64,000 bases of DNA from assembly GCA_030248215.1 (NCBI GenBank), contig JASANG010001249.1, positions 45,013-109,012 on the forward strand. The letters are read 5' to 3'. The notes beneath the pieces were generated by a model. That model was given only the letters and a program-made list of their open reading frames with translations, ran no database searches and was not told the origin of the DNA. Shown here piece after piece: positions 56,081 to 64,000 of this stretch (position 1 is the stretch's first letter; the number at the start of each line of letters is the position of its first letter). The translations under genes were made by a program, and so were the position numbers. Origin of the DNA: Enoplolaimus lenunculus. Its lineage: Eukaryota > Nematoda > Enoplea > Enoplida > Thoracostomopsidae.

Positions 56081-56222
56081 CGTAGGTAAATTTGGGGAGA
56101 CAGAATTTTATAAAACAATGCTTGAGGGACAGAAGTATTAATCTAGGGTGTCGCCGTCATTCACGCAAAAATGGTTGGATTTGAAAACTATTGCGTATTT
56201 GTGCTTTTCTTGTCTTCCCTAG

Positions 56223-57527
56223 ATTATTCCATTTACAAATTCGGATTGGTTAAAGTTTCGATATTTAAAGGTCCCGAGGTCGTTTTTGTGTGAAAAACAA
56301 ATTTGTCACAAAGCAAGACAAATTATATACCATTCGACGCAGCTCACGCAGCTGAGTCAATTGGTGTTAAACTTTACACAATTAGACGTCTTGTTAACGT
56401 GTTATTATCAAATAAACATTTGGCGTGCTGACACGATTTGGAACGGTATTAATAATTTTACCAATACATATTGTCTTGGGGGAGAGACTTTACCGGTAAA
56501 ATATATCCGAGAGGACAATTTTTATCGGTAAAGACTGGTCGGGTGAACATTCGTTTGGGGGACTGTTTCTCACGCAACACAGGGTCTGCTTGTCTGCAGC
56601 GCTGGCTGCATATCAGAAATTTGATTAATTGTATTGTTTGTAATTTGAAATGTTGCCGTTCTGAGACTGAAACTAGAGGCAGATTCTATAATCGAGGTAC
56701 TATTTTGCGCTACTAGTAATTAATAATGCGTGTTTCTATACCTTGGCAAATCCGTAGCCAGAGGGAGAGGGGCGGCTGAGCCGTCTAGAAAAATTTTGGC
56801 ATCGTCTAGAAAATGTTCATCCTTGCTTGTATAAGTCATCGAAAACCCTTGTATGCCCCTTCTGAAAAATTTTCAACCCCTAACAAGGTTAGCTGGCTAC
56901 GAGCATGTTCCTTGGTTGTGTTTTCTAAACATCACGTGCTTCTTGTATTAAATATTTTGTAAAGTATATATGTATGAAAGGACTTGAAAAATTTAAAGTC
57001 TGCATATGGCGTCAAAAATTTTATTATTTATAGTTTGGTCCGTTCGAAGAAAAATAGTTTTTGACACTTCTTGAGTCCACGGATTTGTTATAAAGGCTTT
57101 GACTCTACCATCTGCCACCGAATATAAACTGTAATTATTGTCATTTTGTTTAATGCTTCACAGAGTACATGTATTGTCAAATTTGTGCAAAGAAAAACGA
57201 CAAAAACGGTGAAATTTATAATATTAATTAATTTTGATTAAATATATTTTAAATTCAACAAATCTTTAATACTTAAAAATGCTGCATTTTGAGAATATAT
57301 AAGTATGACGCGATCGTATTTTATAATTGTCAGCATTGGCTAAATTGATTAAAAGCAATAATTTTAGGGGTTTTTCCGGTACTTACCGTGAGCAGGTGTG
57401 TGCCCAAAATGCTAGAAATTCAAAAACTGACGAAGTTTTTGAAAAAAAAGAGTTTCTGGATCAAAAATTGTTTTGTCAAATAGTTCAATTTATATACCAA
57501 AGGTGCATTATGCAGTACGCCGGCTAG
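56223..57527 (+). CDS. Putative two-exon coding segment, unknown function
   Basis: The acceptor CTTCCCTAG opens exon 56223-56527 (IIPFTNSDWLKFRYLKVPRS ... YIREDNFYR), which ends at CG/GTAAAG in phase 2. The acceptor ATAATTTTAG at 57361-57367 opens 57368-57527 in the matching phase (GFSGTYREQVCAQNARNSKT ... CIMQYAG, TAG). Together they give 154 residues with seven cysteines and a Leu-rich middle (LTQLSQLVLNFTQLDVLL). The intron carries a MITE. No upstream exon is identified and no family recognised. An alternative reading from ATG 56171 gives a 40-residue leader-like peptide through the acceptor. The phase match across an 840-bp intron is the main support. Confidence 0.35.
56752..56903. mobile_element. 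GGGCCCGTAGCCAG-family MITE
   Basis: CCGTAGCCAGAGGGAG at the left and GTTAGCTGGCTACGAGC at the right are inverted, with TCATCGAAAACCCTTGTATG inside. It lies within the putative 56223-57527 intron. Confidence 0.75.
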
Positions 57528-58924
57528 TTCACTAGGTATGGTTAGATAAAAGCTACGGCACTCGCTCAGTGGTCAAAAAAATCAAATTTGAGAACCTGCA
57601 AAATCGAATTTTTCACAAATTCAAATTTGGTTGTGAGTTGATCAGGAGAGATCGTGACGAAAATCTCAAATATGCAAAAACTTTCAAAATGCACCATTTT
57701 GGGCAAAAGCGCCTATACGTAAGACGGATAACGAAAAAGAACCAACTTTCGCTTGGTCAAACTCTTATTTATTTACTATAGTGACCCGAATAAAACGGGG
57801 GAGATAATAACTGTCCGGCGTCTCTAGTTTCAGTGCGAATCAAATGGAATCTGTTTTAATATTTAAAGTGCGTAATTTGACAGATTCCAACCTTACTAAT
57901 TAATCAATAAACATAATTTATCCTAATTAGATCGCGTAAATGCTTCCTACACCAAACTAAGCTTAGTGTTGAATTTGATTTTTTTCCTCAAAGTGTACGG
58001 TCACCTATATTTATAGCAGCATACTCAGGTCTCTCAAAAGTATATTTTTACTGACATGACCTCAAACCGTCAAAAATAGATGGCATAAAAATTAAAGGTG
58101 TGTGCGTTTGTGGTAAAAACAACTATAGCTCGATTGAGCAACTAATAGTCTGGGTCCAAACTTGAACAACGAAATGTTGTCAACGACTGTAATTTGCAGA
58201 ATAACAAAAATATCATAACAAGCAGCCTCTAAAAGTGGCTCATAGAGACGGGGCAAAAACCAATGTATGAGCGAATTTTTTGAAATATTACAAATATATG
58301 AGCGAATTCTTTAAAATGTTTCATACGTTTACTCAAAATCTATCGAGCTTATAAGACTAAAATGGAACAATTAGAGATTGCACGGTTTGCACAAACAATT
58401 AAGCAATGTCCACGCATAAGCGACTGGGCTTTAACGCTTTTTTTAATATAAAACAGTCATCATTTAACTAAATTTCGGAAGAAAGATCCTGTAACCGAAA
58501 ACTTTAAGCATAAGGCGTCAGTTTTGGCTGGGCGATTTATAATTAGCATTGACACGTTGCAATTAAGAATTTTGATTTTGCACCACATTTTTAAGCTGTA
58601 TGCAATTTATACCAAATCAGTCGACTACGTTTGTTTAATCTTCCTCTTTGGCAAATCGTTCAGTCAGATACACTGCCTGTGTGACTTATTAAAGGCTTAA
58701 AATTAAATCAGACCAGTTGTCAGAAGGAGCCAACGGGCTATTCTTGAAAAATCTAAATTCTTTGCCCACAAAAGTTTTAGCCACTCTTGTCCTGCAGTCT
58801 CTGGCTCTTCCGTTTACGGCTTTATCCATTCGGTCATACGCTATCGAAGTACAGTTTATATCTGAATACTACTGATGTGCATAATACACCGCTGTATTGA
58901 GTTCATAGTTTATATGTCGTGCTC

Positions 58925-59480
58925 GAAACAGTTGCTATTCGCCCCAGTTGGCAACATGGGACGTCCCAAACAATTGCTGTTCGGGGCAGGCCAAACAACA
59001 TCTGGAATGCAGATTAATTTTGATTGGTTGTTTATCGAGGGAAGTGGCTTGCACAATAACTATTTGCCTTCACCAGATTTGGAAACTATAAATTAAACAG
59101 TGTTTATATAAGGTGAACGATTACAGAGGTACAATTTGATTGGCTAATCTAAACAACAGAAATAAATACAGCATTACCAAATTAACGCTTGTATTCGATT
59201 AAACATTATGGCACACGCTGACACAGTTTCGCTTGCATACTATATAAACGTTGTTTAATTTATATTTAACAAATATGATGAAGGCAAATAATTAATGTGC
59301 AAGTCAGTTTTCTGTAATGCAGTCAAGCTTGAACAACCAAAAAAGCAGTTTGCATACTAGCAGCTGTTTGGTCTGTACGATCCTCCAATCAAAATCAGTT
59401 TGTATTCCAGAAGTTGTTAATCAAAATCAGTTTGTATTCCAGAAGTTGTTCAGCAATTGTCGTTTGGGACGTCCCAGTTG
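58925..59480. repeat. Inverted repeat around GGGACGTCCC
   Basis: The left arm 58925-59035 (GGGACGTCCCAAACAATTGCTG ... CTGGAATGCAGATTAATTTTG) is the diverged complement of 59385-59480 (CAATCAAAATCAGTTTGTATTCC ... CAGCAATTGTCGTTTGGGACGTCCC). The loop is about 350 bp. It borders the tandem array at 59310-60230. Confidence 0.75.
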
Positions 59481-60230
59481 CAACAGGCAAAACCTTTGGG
59501 GGAAAAAAATAATAAATTTCTTTCAACAATCTTACACACTAAAAGATCAAAAATGGCTTTCGTGAAAACAGGAGGAATCAAGGCATGTTTACGTCCCAGT
59601 TGCAAACTGAGGCAAATAGCTGTTTGGGGCAGAAATATATATGTAAATTGCTTTGAAGCAGTCTTACACACTAAAAGCTTGAACAACCAAAAAAGCAGTT
59701 TGCATACTAGCAGCTGTTTGGTCTGTACGATCCTCCAATCAAAATCAGTTTGTATTCCAGAAGTTGTTAATCAAAATCAGTTTGTATTCCAGAAGTTGTT
59801 CAGCAATTGTCGTTTGGGACGTCCCAGTTGACAACTGAGGCAAATAGCTGTTTGGGGCAGAAATATATATGTAAATTGCTTTGAAGCAATCTTACACACT
59901 AAAAGATCAAAAATGGCTTTCGTGAAAACAGGAGGAATCATTCAGCAATTGTCGTTTGGGACGTCCCAGTTGACAACTGAGGCAAATAGCTGTTTGGGGC
60001 AGAAATATATATGTAAATTGCTTTGAAGCAATCTTACACACTAAAAGATCAAAAATGGCTTTCGTGAAAACAGGAGGAATCAAGGCATGTTTACGTCCCA
60101 GTTGCAAACTGAGGCAAATAGCTGTTTGGGGCAGAAATATATATGTAAATTGCTTTGAAGCAGTCTTACACACTAAAAGATCAAAAAATGGTTTTCGTGA
60201 AAACAGGAGGAATCAAGGCATGTTTTTTGG
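59310..60230. repeat. Complex tandem array
   Basis: Two interleaved unit types. One contains GCTTGAACAACCAAAAAAGC and a doubled AATCAGTTTGTATTCCAGAAG. The other contains AAAATGGCTTTCGTGAAAAC, AGGAGGAATCA and GCAAATAGCTGTTTGGGGC. The second type starts near 59551, 59911, 60053 and 60185. The frames MAFVKTGGIKACLRPSCK repeat because the DNA repeats, not because a protein is encoded. Confidence 0.9.
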
Positions 60231-61793
60231 GGGTCTACTTTTCAACAGAGCTTTTACAAGTATATTTTTTGTCAAATTACTGGCAACAAATTTTTAAAAA
60301 AGTTTAGCAAACTTAAAAACAAAAAACATTGAAGTAGCCATAAATTATTAACTTTAGCATTGGAAATGTTGTAAACTTTGTACTCCAACACAAAAACTGC
60401 TATTAATAGAGCGGCCGTTCAGAAACATCTTGAAAGCAATAACAATATGTGGTTAGTCACTTTTAGGGTCGTCATAGCAGGTTAAGCATATTCCTAAACC
60501 AAAGCATAGGCATTGAGAAATGTGTAAGCCAATTATCCAGGGCAATAAATATAGTCTAAAATCCAAGCCTACTTTTTTCAGTTTCACCAGAAAACGGGAC
60601 AGCTCTAAAAAGTAACATGTGCCAGAAATGATAACATAACCTAATGAACTATAAATTGCTAGCTATCGAAACTTGGAGTTACGCAACTGCCAACTCCTTG
60701 TTCCAGCAAGTTCAATTTATCTCGTCAACTCATAGGTCTTGGTAAGAAAAACGTTCACGTTTTACTAAACCTAGGCTTACATATTTTCAATACGATGTAT
60801 TCAAATACTGCCTTATTGCGTTAAAAGTAAAATTTTGTAACAAAAAAGCAATCGTCAGTTTCACAAAAACAGAATACACCAGTGAACACGAGATTGGAGT
60901 GGTCAAGTAACTTAAGACAGATCTTCGGAACTATTGTTACCGTGTAAATTTTAGATCAGTTAACAGTAAAAAACTAAAACTTTTTTATATAATCTATATT
61001 TGAAAATGAATCAGTGAAACGATTTTACTACCAAAACAGTATCAAAGAAAATACAAAGTACTTTGATGAATTTTGCTAAATTTTGGTACAAAACTAAAAA
61101 AATACCTGCGGGTTTTGAAAGTTTAAAAAAATAAATAAAAATATAAAAATAGCTTCAGCGATATCGACTCCCAGTTGAAACCGTGCGCATTTATATGACT
61201 ATTTTAATATACATTATAACATTTATGGATAATATTAATATAAAAGCGCTATGGTTGGTAAAAATGATCCGCGTCACAGGAAATAACCTGCAAGCGGTAT
61301 CAATTTTGAAAATGACAATTTATGCAATAATTTTAAATCCAGCGGCGTAGTCAGGATTTCATGCCGTGAGGGTACAACGGATTTCGTAGACAATTCTAAA
61401 GCTTGTAATGTGTAACTGTCGTTTTTCTTGTCTATCCATAAGATTCGGATATTGATATATGCCCATTATCCTACTTTTTGTACGTGCCCTTGTTTCTATC
61501 CTGTGACCAGGGCCATGGCAGCCGTTCCTCATACCTCCCATTTAGGGGCCCCGCATCTAAAAGAGGCCACCACCATAACAAGATTTTAAACAAAAAATTT
61601 GAAAATTATTTTGATCATCGCAAAGGGTCACCAGCCTGGAATTTTACGCACCTTCCACTCTAGCATTCTCCGGCCCTGCCCGTCACTTGTGTAACTAAAT
61701 TTCCACAGTGTTTAGCATATTCTCAACACAACCAGAAATATAATTGCGGATAAATTTTCTTCACCAAAATACATTCAATCATTAGAATTTATG

Positions 61794-61978
61794 TCCCATG
61801 AAAAGATCACGGGCGGAACGTTTATCTGTGAGACTAATCTTAAACTTTAGACAAATTTGTTGCTTAGGCTTAGGCTTGGGCTTAGGTATAAGCTTATTCT
61901 TACGCTTAGGTTTAGGCTTATGATTAGGCCTAGGCATATGCTTGTACTACTGTTACGGCCCTGTTCTATACATTGACC
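61794..61978. mobile_element. TTAGGC-carrying TIR element
   Basis: The left end is degraded (GTCCCATGAAAAGATCACGG). Then come TTAGACAAATTTGTTGC, a TTAGGC/TTGGGC run to about 61940 and the right end GTTACGGCCCTGTTCTATACATTG. Confidence 0.7.
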
Positions 61979-63135
61979 GAATTTATACCGTGAGTTTTGC
62001 AATATAATGTATTATAGCTTCGGTTTATTTTTGATTGCTCCCAAAATGGTGTCCCAAGCTTACACGCTGCGCCCAGCAGGTTATTCGGTGAAATGATGCA
62101 AAATTTTAAATTGAATACTATCCTCAAAAAGATTGGTATCATATGATATAGGAAATTTTCTGATAGGACCTATTTCGCATAGGCACCATTAATATCTACC
62201 TACCTAGGTACCAGCCATTCATGAGCGCCACCAAAATTATTCGAGGTTGGTTTGGGCAAGTGAGATTTTGACCAAAACGTATAATAGATGACACTGTGAC
62301 ATCACTAAGCCATATTTTTACGCCTATATAAATCAGAAGCTACGGAATGTAGGGGAATGCAGCTGACACGGTTGCACGTTTTTTTTCTAGCGCCCACACT
62401 AACACTAAAAAACACGAATAAGGAATTTTTCAATACAATAAAAAAGGATTTGTAGTTATGAAAAACCAAACAATTTGTCGTAAAAACATTATGTTTGCCA
62501 TTTCGCATACAAATTAATCTCTTTTATATGAAGTTCACCAAAATGCATAAAAACGGGTTGGATTGCAGTCAATGTAAGTTGTAATCATAACCTATCTTAA
62601 CTATAAGGGCTTGCCTAAAATAAGACTTACTCAAAACCTAAGCCTTAGCCTAAAGCGTAAACAAAACCTAATTCTACGGCCTAAGCCTTAAAGTCTAAAG
62701 TCAAGTTAAACTTTCAAAGTGAAACTTCAGTCAATTGAAAGATAAACAATAGCAAGAAAACAGATCAATTGATTAGATTTTGCCACAAATATCATTCTTT
62801 TTTTCTGAACATTAAAACCTACAGTACAAAATGTCGTAAATATAGACGCTTTTCACCATTTTACTTCAACTCATGTCTTTATTGCAAAGGTTAGCAGGTT
62901 CTGGTATTATTTTGCCAGCAACGAAATCAACGAAACGTGTAAAACGCGACAAATTTTATGCATTAGGCTATTTCTTTTACTGATCAAAATATCGCGTAAT
63001 ACACATTTTTATACTGGTCTATCTGTTCTCTAACGTAGGTATGATATAGAAAACACAGTGTGAGCTTCAGATGAACCAGTTGCTATGTAAAATTTACAGC
63101 GCGACATGTTTTATGGAGGACACATAGTCACCTAC

Positions 63136-63707
63136 TGCAGTGGCCAGAATAAGAGGGATAATTAGAAGCGGTCCTCATTCTGAGTCCCAATCAATAGGAG
63201 TCCGTGAGGAGTTCGTTAGCAGATAGAGTAACTAAACCTTATTTAGAGTTCATAAATGTCAATTATGCCTAATTGTAGTGCATAACTGACTCCAGGACCA
63301 AATAAAGCGGAGTGAAAAAGTTTAAAGCATATAAGTATTGTGGTGGCGTTCGGTGCCGTCAACGTGGCATTTGCAATAGGCAAAAACGGCAAGTTGATTT
63401 TTGAACATTTTTGTACAGGAAAACCAGCTTCTTCGAGCCCAAATCCAGAGTTCACAGCTGACAGAATCAACGTGAACATTTTTAATTCACGTTGTGCCTA
63501 GGGACTAGTTGTCGATAGTCAAAGTAAAAACGAGTTAGATTGTAACTATTCACGCCTGTTTAATAAATTATAAACAGGACAATAATTCGTTTTGATAAGC
63601 TATACTGTAAAATTCAATTCGTGCGTTCATATAATTTTCGAAAAGCAAGCAAGTAAAAATTCTCATTAAATATTAGTCTCCCCCTCTTATTCGGATCACT
63701 ACAGTAA
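63136..63707. mobile_element. CTGTAGTGACCCGAATAAG-family MITE, enlarged copy
   Basis: The left end is CTGCAGTGGCCAGAATAAGAGGG and the right end is CCCTCTTATTCGGATCACTACAGTA. The usual left interior runs to about 63310. The middle (about 63310-63600) differs from the other copies and may be acquired or unsampled family sequence; an inverted pair AACGTGAA/TTCACGTT lies near 63470-63494. Confidence 0.75.
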
Positions 63708-64000
63708 GTACATGCGCCCAGGTGTGAACTGTAAAAACTTAAACATACGGTGGTGCGCCACTGAAACCAAAAACCTAATTACATCAGTGTGTCAGAAAAT
63801 TGCGTTGTCGTGTGCAATCAAGATCTATTAAACCGTATACTCAAATGTGTGTCGCACCTATCATTGAAACACGCTAGTGTTTACAATATACGTTTCAAGC
63901 ATTGAGAATGCACGCTTTTTGAAAGTTTTGCAGAATGTTCTCTGCAGGAAAGCAGAGCTGGGATGAGGTAACTTACGTATAGAATATCCTAATTAGCCGC

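Larger units (their letters stand above)
50968..56222. other. Intergenic repeat-dominated stretch
   Basis: Contains the nested elements at 51272-52345, the second copy of the unclassified repeat (52750-53272), AT-rich sequence with no gene at 53300-54280, MITEs at 54283 and 55433 and a GC-rich repeat at 55893. A frame at 54859-55040 follows a CAAACAG acceptor and is open in two frames, but is not recognisable. Confidence 0.6.
57528..64000. other. Right-end stretch, repeats and no gene seen
   Basis: Holds a CTGTAGTGAC-family left end (57777 to about 57830), the foldback and tandem array at 58925-60230, decayed TTAGGC elements (about 60475-60640 and 62600-62710), a fuller one at 61794-61978, a GC-rich repeat at 61503-61680, a CATATG-palindrome remnant near 62040-62165 and a long MITE at 63136-63707. 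Confidence 0.65.

Noticed and set aside
59450-60297. Repeated frames MAFVKTGGIKACLRPSCK
   Set aside because: They recur only because the DNA is a tandem array. Copies end at differing stops and have no gene context.
1380-62710. TTAGGC arrays as a true chromosome end or fusion scar
   Set aside because: They are short, degenerate, in both orientations and several lie between element termini, so they are carried by a mobile element.

Overview
This is a metazoan (eukaryotic) nuclear window: AT-rich, with multi-exon genes that have GT-AG introns, and non-coding DNA packed with short inverted-repeat elements. The best lineage clue is a Ras gene whose protein reads like Caenorhabditis LET-60 (VVVGDGGVGK P-loop, VGETAK and [23 protein letters not shown] blocks). 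Arrays of TTAGGC, the nematode telomere word, are scattered through the window, although here they sit inside a mobile element and are weaker evidence. My inference is a nematode, possibly an enoplean such as a mermithid because the genes are loose and repeat-rich. This is not proven.

Layout. 0-5 kb (+): the last six exons of a sphingolipid delta-4 desaturase whose 5' end lies outside the window. 8.2-10.5 kb (+): a secreted Arg/His-rich then Thr/Pro-rich mucin-like protein in four exons. 10.7-18.6 kb: no convincing gene; stacked MITEs, tRNA-like sequences and a duplicated tRNA-like block. 18.6-24.8 kb (+): a complete seven-exon Ras gene with a 4-kb last intron. 26.8-27.0 kb (+): an exon-like frame with a striking Bax-type BH3 motif. 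32.4-32.9 kb (-): an orphan exon that starts with a secretory leader. 35.3-42.2 kb (-): a complete seven-exon carbonic anhydrase with an extracellular-type cysteine pair and a C-terminal hydrophobic anchor. 42.5-43.1 kb (+): a small two-exon gene divergent from the anhydrase. 45.8-51.0 kb (-): a complete four-exon class A peptide GPCR with a very long third intracellular loop and tail, and a duplicated remnant of its own last codons just downstream. 56.2-57.5 kb (+): two phase-compatible putative exons of unknown function. The rest, especially 51-56 and 57.6-64 kb, is repeats.

The genes do not form an obvious pathway. They are ordinary animal genes (lipid desaturation, signalling, CO2/bicarbonate chemistry, neuropeptide reception). 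The repeats are unusually rich: at least ten families can be separated by terminal sequence, three nested insertions can be read, and one intronic stretch (37.8-37.94 kb) holds four hairpins with the same loop and compensating stem changes. All exon models come from reading frame, splice sites and remembered family sequences. No search was run.
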